A model generated the notes under the pieces. That model was not told the DNA's origin. It made no database searches and worked only from the letters and a program-made list of their open reading frames with translations. This document shows, piece after piece, positions 37,472 through 45,898 of a DNA stretch of 64,000 nucleotides (its first letter is position 1; each line of letters starts with the position of its first letter). A program made the translations under genes and the position numbers. This DNA comes from Gordonia pseudamarae (lineage in GTDB: Bacteria; Actinomycetota; Actinomycetes; Mycobacteriales; Mycobacteriaceae): assembly GCF_025273675.1 (NCBI RefSeq), contig NZ_CP045809.1, forward strand, positions 930,001 through 994,000, written 5' to 3'.

Positions 37472-38247
37472 TGACCGCGCCCACCGCCACGGACGACGCG
37501 CCCGTGCTGCTCGCCGAGCTCTACGATCACGTTCTGGTGCTCACCCTCAACCGGCCCGACCGGCGCAACGCGATCAACCGGGCGATGCGCAAGGAGCTCA
37601 AACGGCAACTGTGGCGCGCGGACTCCGACGACGGCATCCACGCCGTCGTCATCACCGGGGCCGGCTCGTCGTTCTCGTCCGGGGTGGACCTGCCCGAGGC
37701 GCTGTCCGGACCGTCACCGCGCACCGAGGGGCCGACGCCGACACAGGTGCTGCGTGCGATCTCCAAACCGGTGATCGCGGCCGTGAACGGACCCTGCTAC
37801 ACCGGCGGGTTCGAGCTGGCGGTCAACTGCTCGTTCATCATCGCCTCCGACCAGGCGGTGTTCGCCGATACCCACGCCCAGATCGGGTTGCTCAACGGAT
37901 GGGGCGGCAGCGCGCTGCTGCCCCGGACGGTCGGTTCGGCGGCCGCCATCCAGATCATCCTCAGCGGTGAACCGATCGACGCGGCGACCGCCGAACGCAT
38001 CGGACTGGCCAACGAGGTGGTGCCGCACGAGGGGCATATGGAGCGGACGATGGCCGTCGCGCATACGATCGCCGGCGGACACCCGGGCGCGGTGCAGCGG
38101 ATGCTGCGCCTGCTCAAGGACGGTGCCGGCACCTCGGTCACCCACGCGCTCGCCCTCGAGGAGGAAGCGCGCGTGACGTTCCGCACCAGCGACGCAGACG
38201 TCGGCGCACGCTACGGCAAACGGCGCGCCGCGCCCGCCGGGTCCTAG
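37471..38247 (+). CDS. Crotonase (enoyl-CoA hydratase/isomerase) family protein
   Basis: 258 residues. LTLNRPDRRNAINR, SSFSSGVDLPEAL, and NGPCYTGGFELAVNCSF make the oxyanion hole. FADTHAQIGLLNGWGGSALLPR has histidine where many hydratases have the first catalytic glutamate. ATG 37471 shares one base with the previous stop (TGATG). Its own stop codon, TAG at 38245-38247, is part of the first unit of a 19-bp tandem repeat. Confidence 0.92.
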
Positions 38248-38319
38248 CGCCGCACGAATGTCCTAGCGCCGCACAAACGTTCTAGTGCCGCACAAACGTT
38301 CTAGCGCCGCACAAACAGG
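38244..38319. repeat. Four 19-bp tandem repeats between crotonase and fused acyl-CoA dehydrogenase genes
   Basis: Units start at 38244, 38263, 38282 and 38301; consensus CTAGCGCCGCACAAACGTT. Units 2 and 3 differ by one base and the first and last are more divergent. Each unit has a TAG; since 19 is not a multiple of three, TAG falls in all three reading frames. The array fills the intergenic gap up to the ribosome-binding site at 38317. Not CRISPR: there are no spacers. Confidence 0.95.
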
Positions 38320-38331
38320 GGAGAAACTGCT

Positions 38332-40599
38332 GTGACCATCGAAAGTCCCGCCGCCACCGCATTGCCCACCCAGGGCGGCAGTGACTGGCGTGAGCGGCTC
38401 ACCGCCCTGCTGGCCGACTACCGGGCCCGGCCGCGGCCAGGCACCTCGAAAGAGCGCCGGCAGGCGGCCCTGGATTGGCAATCCGAGCTCGTCGACGCCG
38501 CTCTGGCGGCACCGGCGTGGCCGCGGTCGGTCGGCGGAATGGAACTACCGCTGGCCGAGCAACTCGACTACTACCGGATGATGACCGCGGCAGGTGCGCC
38601 GCGGCACCCTTTCACGATGTCGTTCATCGTGGCGCCCACCCTGATCGTGCACGGCACCGACGCCCAGCGGCAACGCTTCCTCGAGCCGTTGCTTCGTGGC
38701 AAAGAGGGCTGGTGCCAGGGCTTCTCGGAGCCGGGGGCGGGCAGCGACATCGCCTCGCTGAACACTCGCGCCGTCCGGGACGGCGACGTGTACCGGGTCA
38801 CCGGCCAGAAGATCTGGACCACGCTGGCGCACCGTGCGGACTGGATCTTCGCGCTCGTGCGCACCGGACCGGCAGGCCGGTCCACGTCGGGCATCACCTA
38901 CCTGCTGATCGACATGCGCACCCCGGGCATCGAGGTGCGGCCGCTGCGCGACATCGCCGGCGGCCATCACTTCGCCGAGGTCTTCTTCGATGACGTCGAG
39001 GTGCCGGTGGCCAACCGGGTCGGCGCCGAAGGCGAGGGCTGGGCCATCATGCGCACCTCGCTCGGCCACGAGCGGGCCACCGCAGCGCTTGCCGACGAGT
39101 TCAAGTACCGCAAGACCGTCGACCAGGTGTTTCGCCTGGCCGACGACCTGGGCTACCGCGAGGACCCGCACGTCCGGCAGGAACTGGCACGGCTGGAAGC
39201 AGACGTGCGCACCATCGTGTCCAACAGCGCACGGGCGCTGGACGCGGCACTGCGACAAGAAGACCCGATGGGGGTCTCCTCGATCAACCGACTGGTCAAG
39301 TCGGAGTTCGAGCAGCGCCTGCAGCGCCTGGCGCTGCGGCTCGGCGGCTCCGGCGCGATGTTGGGCAGCCGATCGGACGGTGCCGTCGACGGCGGTCGCT
39401 GGACCTACGGGTACCTGATGTCGCGGGCGGCCACCATCGGGGCGGGCACCGCGGAGATTCAACGCAACACCATCGCCGAATCGGTATTGGGATTGCCCTC
39501 GCATCGTGGTGAAGGCCGTCGCGGGCCCCTGGTACCGCCGGGCACCCCGCTGACCGCTCCCTCGCCCGACGAGGCGGTGGTACGTGCGGCGATCGCGGAC
39601 ATCGTCACCGCGCATGTTGATCACAACCGGGTGCTGGCGGGCGAAGCGGTACCACCGGGACTGTGGGAGGCGCTGGTGGACTTCGGGCTTCCCGGGCTGT
39701 GTGCCGGCGAATCGGTCGGCGGGGCGGGCGCGCGGCTGCGGCTCCTGTGCGCCGCGATCGAACAGGCCGCGTTCGGGCTTGCCCCGGGCACGGCGATCGA
39801 CGCGGTCACCGCACTGGCGCTGCTCACCGCGGCAGGCGCGACCGAGCAGGCGCGACGCGTCGTCGACGGCGCGAAGGTGGCGGTGGTTGTCGGCCTCGAC
39901 GACTCCGGGTGGATCGTCGACGAGCGGACACCGATGTTGTCCGGTGGCGTGCTCAGCGGGACCGTCGAACGAGTGCGAGGTACGGGCGATGCCGAACTCC
40001 TCGTGGTGATAGCCCAGGACAACACCGTAGTCGTCGTCGACGCGGACCGCGCGGGAATCGCCGCGCAGGATGCCGTCGACCTGACCGCCACGGTGGGCGC
40101 CGTCACCTTCGACGGTGTCCCCGCGACAGGTACTCCCGTGTCGGACGCGGACATCGCGTCGGCACAACGACTGTGGCGACTTCTGATCGCGGCCGACGCC
40201 GTCGGTGTGGCGAGCAGGGCACTGGCCATGGCCGTCGACTGGGCCGGGCAGCGCGAACAGTTCGGTCGCGCGATCGGTTCGTTCCAAGCGGTCTCGCACC
40301 GCTGCGCCGACATGCTGGTGGACGCCGAAAGCGCCCGCAATCAGGTCTTGTCGGCCGCCGACGCCTGCGACGACGACGAGTCTCCCGATCTTGCGGTGGA
40401 TCTGGCAGCCGCACAAGCGGTCTCGGCCGCCGTACGCAACGCCGAGGCCTGCATCCAGGTGCACGGTGGTATCGGTTTCACCTGGGAACACCCCGCGCAT
40501 CTGCTGCTGCGTCGTGCCATCGCCGACGAAGCCGCCTGCGCCCGAACCGAACACCTGCGCGACACCGCCGCCGCCCGCATCTTCGAGTTGTCGCGCTGA
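38332..40599 (+). CDS. Fused two-domain acyl-CoA dehydrogenase, FadE34-like
   Basis: 755 residues: N-terminal half (to about 390) is a full dehydrogenase with FSEPGAGSDIASLNTRA, GQKIWTTLAHRADW and AATIGAGTAEIQRNTIAESVLGLP; C-terminal half (from about 400) has the four-helix domain with REQFGRAIGSFQAVSHRCADM and VHGGIGFTWEHPAHLLLRR, but lacks the FAD-binding serine motif. This matches mycobacterial FadE34 (ChsE3), an alpha-beta pair fused in one chain that desaturates a short steroid side-chain CoA ester. GTG 38332 has AGGGGAG eight bases upstream. Third gene of the operon beginning at 36455. Confidence 0.93.
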   Translation: MTIESPAATALPTQGGSDWRERLTALLADYRARPRPGTSKERRQAALDWQSELVDAALAAPAWPRSVGGMELPLAEQLDYYRMMTAAGAPRHPFTMSFIVAPTLIVHGTDAQRQRFLEPLLRGKEGWCQGFSEPGAGSDIASLNTRAVRDGDVYRVTGQKIWTTLAHRADWIFALVRTGPAGRSTSGITYLLIDMRTPGIEVRPLRDIAGGHHFAEVFFDDVEVPVANRVGAEGEGWAIMRTSLGHERATAALADEFKYRKTVDQVFRLADDLGYREDPHVRQELARLEADVRTIVSNSARALDAALRQEDPMGVSSINRLVKSEFEQRLQRLALRLGGSGAMLGSRSDGAVDGGRWTYGYLMSRAATIGAGTAEIQRNTIAESVLGLPSHRGEGRRGPLVPPGTPLTAPSPDEAVVRAAIADIVTAHVDHNRVLAGEAVPPGLWEALVDFGLPGLCAGESVGGAGARLRLLCAAIEQAAFGLAPGTAIDAVTALALLTAAGATEQARRVVDGAKVAVVVGLDDSGWIVDERTPMLSGGVLSGTVERVRGTGDAELLVVIAQDNTVVVVDADRAGIAAQDAVDLTATVGAVTFDGVPATGTPVSDADIASAQRLWRLLIAADAVGVASRALAMAVDWAGQREQFGRAIGSFQAVSHRCADMLVDAESARNQVLSAADACDDDESPDLAVDLAAAQAVSAAVRNAEACIQVHGGIGFTWEHPAHLLLRRAIADEAACARTEHLRDTAAARIFELSR

Positions 40600-40604
40600 G
40601 CGTT

Positions 40605-40862
40605 CGTCTCACGGGGTTTCGGGGCTCCTCGCCTTGCGGCTCGTCACACCTCAACCGGCTGGAGGGTGCGATCTCTCGCGTTGAGCGTCAGCTATCGTGA
40701 CCCGCGATGACGGCGGTACCCGGATCCGGGCTGGAGGGTGCGATCTCTCGCGCTGAGCGTCAGCTCCGGTTAGGTGTGGGTTGTGGTCGGCCTCGCACGT
40801 CAAGCAGCATTTGTTGCCGGTTGAGGTTCGAGGAGCGTGAGCGACGAGCCCCGAAAACCCGT
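40605..40862. repeat. Large imperfect inverted repeat flanking a direct repeat, REP-like
   Basis: Arm 40611-40659 resembles the complement of 40816-40862 over about 47 bases with a few mismatches. 40605-40659 also matches 50290-50344 in 47 of 55 positions, so this is a dispersed repeat family located behind operons. No gene is supported between 40600 and 40949. Confidence 0.7.
40657..40765. repeat. 37-bp direct repeat, two copies
   Basis: 40657-40693 and 40729-40765 are identical but for one T/C change and start 72 bp apart. Each contains GAGGGTGCGATCTCTCGCG. They lie inside the large inverted repeat. Confidence 0.85.
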
Positions 40863-40871
40863 ACGACAACA

Positions 40872-40913
40872 ATGTCCGCAACCACTCCCGGACCGGGAAG
40901 TCGTTGCGGACAT
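40872..40913. terminator. Nested hairpin between converging operons
   Basis: Outer stem ATGTCCGCAAC (40872-40882) with GTTGCGGACAT (40903-40913), inner CCCGG-A-CCGGG at 40887-40897. Sits 37 bp past the P450 stop on the minus strand and behind the repeat cluster on the plus strand. No T run; likely a two-way hairpin terminator. Confidence 0.5.
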
Positions 40914-40949
40914 CGTCATCTCACGAGGATTGTCGCCGGGTGACGGGGA

Positions 40950-42167
40950 TCAGACGTCCCATTCGAGGTAGATCGAACCGACCGGCCCGAGCTGTCCACC
41001 CTTTTCGGTGGGGTGGGATTCGGGGGAGAGCCGGTAGTTGGGGATGTACTTGTGCCATTCCTCCAGAGCGATCCGCAGTTCACGGCGGGCCAGGTGCGAG
41101 CCGAGGCAACGGTGCGGTCCGGCACCGAACGCGATGTGGTTGTTGGGGCTGCGGTCCAGATGGACCTCCTTGGCGTGGTCGTACTGCCGTTCGTCGCGGG
41201 TGGCCGCGTTGAGGGGCAGACACACCATTGACCCCTTGGGGATGGGGCAGCCGGCGATCTCCGTGTCTTCCAGAGTCTTTCGGGAGGGGATCACGATCGC
41301 GAACACCCGCAGGATCTCCTCGATGGCCGAGGGGATCAGGTCGGGATCGTCGACGATGGCCTGCCGGTCGTCCTGGTTGGTCGCCAGATACAGGAATGTG
41401 TTGGCCAGGGTTGCGGTGACGGTGTCTAGTCCGGCCATGAACATCAGGATGCAGAACGATTCGAGGTCGCCCTGGGTGGTCGGTTCGCCGTTGATCTCGA
41501 ACGAAATGGCCTTGCTGATCAGATCATCCCGCGGATCGGCGCGGCGTTCCTCGATGAGTCCCCGGAAGTACTCGGTGAGTTCGGCGGTGGCCGCGGCCCG
41601 GCGCCGGGCCGCTTCCTCGGGGCTGGCCGAGATGTGGAGGATCTCGTCCTCCCAGTACAGGAACTTGTCGAGGTCCTCGAAGGGCATCCCCATCAGCTCG
41701 AGGAAGATGAACGAGGGAAACTGCAGTGCGAAGTCCTGCAGGAAGTCGCATTTGCCCTTGGCGGCGATCGACTGGACCAGTTCGACGGCGCGGTGGCGCA
41801 CCTTCTCCTCGAGTCGTTCGACGTTCTTGGGGGAGAACAGCGGGTTGAGGTTCTTGCGCCACTGCTTGTGCTCGTCGCCGTCGAGCATCTGCGGGATCCA
41901 CCGGAACGTGGGGTTCGGGTTGAACACCGTGACCGCGGAATTGGAGAACACCTTGGCGTTCTGGTACGACGCCAGGATTTCCTCGTAGCGGGTGACGATG
42001 AAGTGGTCGGCGAACGAGTTCTTGACGATCGGGGCCTCGTCACGGATGGCGTCGTAGAACGCCATCTTCTCGCCGTACGGCTTTTCCAGATAGTGGTTGA
42101 ATTCGTGGACGGGGCACGTGCCTGCCGGTGCGGCCTCGGAATCGGTGATCGGCTCGGTGGTGCTCAT
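40950..42167 (-). CDS. Cytochrome P450
   Basis: 405 residues, soluble bacterial class. I-helix MAGLDTVTATL (acid-alcohol pair for O2 activation), EEILRVF (ExxR), heme-binding FGAGPHRCLGSHLARREL with the ligand Cys354. Inserts oxygen into an unactivated C-H bond using ferredoxin electrons. AGGAGGT is seven bases upstream of ATG 42167. Last gene of a minus-strand operon with an SDR, an aldehyde dehydrogenase and a hydroxyacid dehydrogenase-like enzyme, so it probably makes an alcohol that those oxidise to an acid. CYP family not assigned. Confidence 0.96.
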   Translation of the reverse strand: MSTTEPITDSEAAPAGTCPVHEFNHYLEKPYGEKMAFYDAIRDEAPIVKNSFADHFIVTRYEEILASYQNAKVFSNSAVTVFNPNPTFRWIPQMLDGDEHKQWRKNLNPLFSPKNVERLEEKVRHRAVELVQSIAAKGKCDFLQDFALQFPSFIFLELMGMPFEDLDKFLYWEDEILHISASPEEAARRRAAATAELTEYFRGLIEERRADPRDDLISKAISFEINGEPTTQGDLESFCILMFMAGLDTVTATLANTFLYLATNQDDRQAIVDDPDLIPSAIEEILRVFAIVIPSRKTLEDTEIAGCPIPKGSMVCLPLNAATRDERQYDHAKEVHLDRSPNNHIAFGAGPHRCLGSHLARRELRIALEEWHKYIPNYRLSPESHPTEKGGQLGPVGSIYLEWDV

Positions 42168-42224
42168 CTGCCTACCTCCTGGGATGGTGGGTGGTCTGGT
42201 CTGGGCTGGGTGTGAGGCGGTGGG

Positions 42225-43073
42225 TCAGCCGGTCGGTGCCCGGTCGGATACCAGCTGAGCGTCGATGTCGAGGTTCATCGGCCCGAGCCGGGCGGCGGCG
42301 AGCAGCGCGCTCACGTCGACGCCGAGATCCTGTGCGGCGCTGCGGGCGGCGTCGAGATCCTTGGTCAGATACCGCGCGATGCGGTTGCTGTACACGGACG
42401 GTTCCTCGCCGGAGGCGGCGATGTAGCCGGCCGCCGCGCTGCCGCCGCTCGAATCGGCGAGTACGTCGAGCAGCACCCGATCGTCGATGCCGAGCCGGCG
42501 TGCGGAATCGAGCGCGGACAGGGTGATCTGGGTGCACGCCGCGAACAACGCGTTGTTGAGCAGTTTGGCCGACAGCGCCGTCCCGAGTCCGCCGGTGCGA
42601 TGGATGGTGGACGCGTACGCGGTGACGGTGCGCGCCACCACGTCGGTGGGTGTCTCGTCGCCGCCGAGGAGGACCGTGAGCCTGCCGGCCCGGATCGCGG
42701 CCGGAGTGCCGCTGAACGGGGCTTCGACGATGCTGACACCGCGCGCGGTGCCGAGTTGTTCGAGTTGGGCGATGGTGTGTGGGCTGCCGGTGGTGTGTGA
42801 GGCGAAAACCGCCCCCGGAGACATGTTCTCGATGATTGTGGGTGCCACGTCGAGCAACTGGGTGTCGTCGAAGAGGCAGACGAGCACCAGGGGAGCCGCT
42901 GCGATGTCGGCGATCTGCGGCGGGGTGGTGGCACCGAGCAGACCGAGTCTCTCGCGGACCTCCGGTCTGCGCGCGTAGACCGACACCGGGTGTCCGGCGG
43001 CGAGCAGCCGTTCGATCATCGGCTCGCCGATCTTGCCCGCACCGACAAATCCGATGCGCTGGCTGATAACCAC
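42225..43073 (-). CDS. NAD(P)-dependent oxidoreductase, 3-hydroxyisobutyrate dehydrogenase/6-PGDH-like
   Basis: 282 residues from GTG 43073. N-terminal Rossmann motif GFVGAGKIGEPMIERLLAAG, middle EAPFSGTPAAIRAGRLTVLLGG, and catalytic-lysine region SAKLLNNALFAAC. Beta-hydroxyacid dehydrogenases oxidise 3-hydroxyacids to semialdehydes. AAGGAAGG lies upstream. Between the aldehyde dehydrogenase and P450 genes, so it likely acts on a P450-derived hydroxyl or on the acid formed (inference). Confidence 0.9.
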   Translation of the reverse strand: MVISQRIGFVGAGKIGEPMIERLLAAGHPVSVYARRPEVRERLGLLGATTPPQIADIAAAPLVLVCLFDDTQLLDVAPTIIENMSPGAVFASHTTGSPHTIAQLEQLGTARGVSIVEAPFSGTPAAIRAGRLTVLLGGDETPTDVVARTVTAYASTIHRTGGLGTALSAKLLNNALFAACTQITLSALDSARRLGIDDRVLLDVLADSSGGSAAAGYIAASGEEPSVYSNRIARYLTKDLDAARSAAQDLGVDVSALLAAARLGPMNLDIDAQLVSDRAPTG

Positions 43074-43098
43074 TTCTTGTGTCGCCTTCCTTTGTGGT

Positions 43099-43146
43099 CT
43101 GGGGCACTGCTGGGCTGGGGCACTGCTGGTCTGGGGCGCTGCCGGG
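43099..43146. repeat. Three 16-bp tandem repeats
   Basis: Units at 43099, 43115 and 43131 of CTGGGGCACTGCTGGG with two to three changes in the last. They fill the gap between the aldehyde dehydrogenase stop and the ribosome site of the next gene (minus strand). Purpose unknown. Confidence 0.8.
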
Positions 43147-43158
43147 CTGTCGCGCCGG

Positions 43159-44685
43159 TCAGCCGGCGGCCACACCCCAGATGATGGATTTGGTTTCCAG
43201 GTATTCCTCCATGCCGATGGCACCGCGTTCGCGGCCCAGGCCGCTCTGCTTGTAGCCGCCGAACGGTCCGTGTGGGCTCAGGCCACCACCGCCGCCGTTG
43301 ACGGTGATGTAGCCGGTGCGGATGCGCTGGGCGATCTGGTAGGCGCGGACCGGATCTTTGGCCCACACCCCTCCGGCGAGGCCGTACTCGTTGTCGTTGG
43401 CGACGGCCACCGCCTCGTCGTCGGTGTCGAACGCCATGATGATCATCACCGGGCCGAAGAACTCCTTGCGGGCGATGGTCATCGAATTGTCCACGTCGAC
43501 GAACAGGGTCGGTTCGATGAAGAACCCCTTGTCCAGATGGGCGGGTCGGCCACCGCCGAGGGCCAGCGTCGCGCCTTCGGCGACGCCGGAGGCGATGAGG
43601 GCTTCGACGCGGGCGCGTTGCTCGGCGGTCTGCAGCGGCCCCAGCACGGTCGCCGGGTCGGCCGGGTCACCGACGACGATCTGGGCCAGCGCGCCCTTGA
43701 CCATGTCGACGAGCTCGTCGTAGCGGGATCGGTGCACGAGTGTGCGGGTCAGGTACCCGCAGCCCTGACCGGCGTGCAAAACGGTGTCGCGGACGATGCC
43801 GGGCAGCACCTTGGTGAGGTCGGCGTCCTCGCAGATGATGTTGGCGGACTTGCCGCCGAGTTCGAGCACCACCTTCTTGAGTGTCGGGGAGGCCTGCTCG
43901 GCCACCTTGCGGCCCACCGCGTCCGAGCCGGTGAAGCTGACGATGTCGACCAGCGGGCTGGTGGACAGTTCGGTGCCCACGTCGATGTCGCCGGTGACGA
44001 TGTTGAGCACTCCGTCGGGCAGACCGGCCTCCTCGGCGATCTCGCCGAGGATCAGCGCCTCCAGCGGCGTGGTGGGTGCCGGTTTGAGTACCACGGTGCA
44101 CCCGGCGGCCAGCGCCGGGGCCAGCTTCATCAGGTTGAGGTAGAGCGGAAAGTTGTACGCCGACACCACCGCGGCCACACCGAACGGTTCGCGGCGGATC
44201 ACGCCCTGCCCGATGCCCATGCCCACGTGCGGCGCCAGCGGTTCCTCCCACCGGTACGACGGCAGGACCCGCTGTGCCATGTCGCGGAAGTGTGCGATAG
44301 GAATCGTGGTGTGGAACGATTCGGCGCCCACCCGGGTGCTGCCGGTCTCGGCCATGTTGAGCGCGACCAGCTCGGACTTACGCCGGTCCATGATGTCGGC
44401 CATCCGCACCAGTACCGCCGATCGCTCGGCCGGTGTCATCGACGGCCAGGGCCCGTCGTCGAATGCCCGCCGGGCTGCTTCGATGGCCTTGCGGGCGTCG
44501 GCGGCCGTGGCGATCGGGGCGATGCCGATGGCTTCTTCGGTGGCCGGGTTGATCACGGGAGCGCTCGCGCCGGTCGCGGTGTCCACCCACCGGCCGTCGA
44601 CGAAGATCTGCCGGTACTCGATCGACCGGGTTGCCGGGGCGGGCGACGCGGCGGGGGACGTCGACGGAGTTGCTGTCGCGGTCAT
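43159..44685 (-). CDS. Aldehyde dehydrogenase
   Basis: 508 residues. [31 protein letters not shown], glutamate in LELGGKSANIICE, catalytic cysteine in HAGQGCGYLTR, and [16 protein letters not shown]. Oxidises an aldehyde to a carboxylate with NAD(P)+. Only 10 bp behind the mycofactocin-coupled SDR, which likely delivers its aldehyde. Differs from the aldehyde dehydrogenase at 16360, so the island has two. Confidence 0.95.
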   Translation of the reverse strand: MTATATPSTSPAASPAPATRSIEYRQIFVDGRWVDTATGASAPVINPATEEAIGIAPIATAADARKAIEAARRAFDDGPWPSMTPAERSAVLVRMADIMDRRKSELVALNMAETGSTRVGAESFHTTIPIAHFRDMAQRVLPSYRWEEPLAPHVGMGIGQGVIRREPFGVAAVVSAYNFPLYLNLMKLAPALAAGCTVVLKPAPTTPLEALILGEIAEEAGLPDGVLNIVTGDIDVGTELSTSPLVDIVSFTGSDAVGRKVAEQASPTLKKVVLELGGKSANIICEDADLTKVLPGIVRDTVLHAGQGCGYLTRTLVHRSRYDELVDMVKGALAQIVVGDPADPATVLGPLQTAEQRARVEALIASGVAEGATLALGGGRPAHLDKGFFIEPTLFVDVDNSMTIARKEFFGPVMIIMAFDTDDEAVAVANDNEYGLAGGVWAKDPVRAYQIAQRIRTGYITVNGGGGGLSPHGPFGGYKQSGLGRERGAIGMEEYLETKSIIWGVAAG

Positions 44686-44695
44686 CGGGAGTGTC

Positions 44696-45553
44696 CTATC
44701 GGAGCGAGTAGGCGTTGGTGTTCTTGAGGGCGGCGCCCGCGTCGACCTTCATCTGCATGCCGGTGACGTAACGGGAATCCTCGGAGGCGAGGAAGAGCAC
44801 CATCGCGCTGATGTCGGACGGCTCCACCCACGGCACCGGCATCTCCTGGCCGGTCTTGAACGCCTCGTAGGTGTCCTCGCGGCCCGGCGTTTCGAGGTCG
44901 GGCCGGAACACCCGGTACATCGGGGCGCTGTGCAGCATGTCCGTGTTGCAGTTGGTGGGGTGAATACAGTTGGCGCGGATGGATTCTCGACCGGCCACGA
45001 TGGCGAGGTCGTGGATGTAGTTGGCCAGTGCGCGCTTGGAATGGCTGTAACCGAATCCGCCGGGCCCGAGGATGTCGGTGCCGCTGCCCTTCATCAGCCC
45101 GGCCACCGATCCGGTTGCGATGATGGACGCGCCCTCGGTCAGATGCCGGTAGGAGGCGCTGACGGTATTGAGGACACCCGCGAGGTCGACATCGACGGCG
45201 TCGATGAATCCCTGTGCACCCACCTCGCCGAGCGGGCAGATACCGGCGTTGGCGACCACGATGTGCAGTCCGCCGAGCTGCTGGACACCCCGGTCGATGG
45301 CGGCCCGCAGCGCGTCGGCGCTACGGACGTCGGCGACCTCGGCCACGCACCGGCGGCCCTCCTTCTCGACCAGCAGCCGGGTTTCCTCCAGGTCTGCCTC
45401 GGTGGCCAGCGGGTACTCGTTGGTGGCGATGTCGGCACACAGATCGAGCGCGATGATGTCGGCGCCCTCCGCGGCCAGGGTGACCGCATGACTGCGGCCC
45501 TGCCCGCGTGCCGCGCCGGTGATCACCGCAACTTTGCCGTCCAGCTTTCCCAT
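44696..45553 (-). CDS. Mycofactocin-coupled SDR family oxidoreductase
   Basis: 285 residues. GAARGQGRSHAVTLAAEGADIIALDLC is the distinctive nucleotide-binding segment of the TIGR03971 subgroup, in which NAD stays bound and mycofactocin takes the electrons. Catalytic YSHSKRALANY and serine in TGSVAGLM; C-terminus RYVTGMQMKVDAGAALKN. Oxidises an alcohol, probably the P450 product, to an aldehyde or ketone. Leads the minus-strand operon. No mft biosynthesis gene is in the window, so mycofactocin would have to be made elsewhere. Confidence 0.9.
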   Translation of the reverse strand: MGKLDGKVAVITGAARGQGRSHAVTLAAEGADIIALDLCADIATNEYPLATEADLEETRLLVEKEGRRCVAEVADVRSADALRAAIDRGVQQLGGLHIVVANAGICPLGEVGAQGFIDAVDVDLAGVLNTVSASYRHLTEGASIIATGSVAGLMKGSGTDILGPGGFGYSHSKRALANYIHDLAIVAGRESIRANCIHPTNCNTDMLHSAPMYRVFRPDLETPGREDTYEAFKTGQEMPVPWVEPSDISAMVLFLASEDSRYVTGMQMKVDAGAALKNTNAYSLR

Positions 45554-45898
45554 CGTCCACCACTCCTGAAGGTTGTTTGTGCGTCGGGATATGACCTGAC
45601 CGATATGGGAAGAGTCGCAGTCGACGGTGACGTGTGGAGTGGGGTGTCCCGGTGATTGAGACCCGAACTCGATGCGGTCGGCGACCGCGTCGACGGCCGA
45701 AATTCAACGAAATAGGCACTGCGGGAACATCTTCAGAAACTCATGTGCGAGGCTGACGGTTTCGGCGCACGGTCCGACATAGTGCAACTAGTGGACTGGT
45801 TCGATAACGTTCTTCCAGGCGCTCGGCCGCGACTGCCCTCATCATTGCGCGGTGGTGCCGGCGATGTGGCGGTGTTACCGACCAGTAAGGAGTCACCC
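45554..45898. other. Divergent promoter region, 345 bp without a gene
   Basis: Lies between the start of the SDR operon (minus) and the start of the amidohydrolase operon (plus), so it holds promoters for both. CATAGTGCAACTAGTGGACT near 45777 includes a short palindrome ACTAGT, and CGATAACGTTCTTCC follows. Candidate regulatory sites only; no RNA structure or gene was recognised. Confidence 0.4.

Noticed and set aside
38244..38319. CRISPR array
   Set aside because: The repeats are adjacent with no spacers and no cas genes are present.
38545..40554. Reverse-strand frame (669 codons) opposite the fused acyl-CoA dehydrogenase
   Set aside because: Composition is typical of an antisense shadow and no family similarity is seen.
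40605..40913. Insertion sequence
   Set aside because: Inverted arms exist but there is no transposase frame between them; kept as a repeat only.
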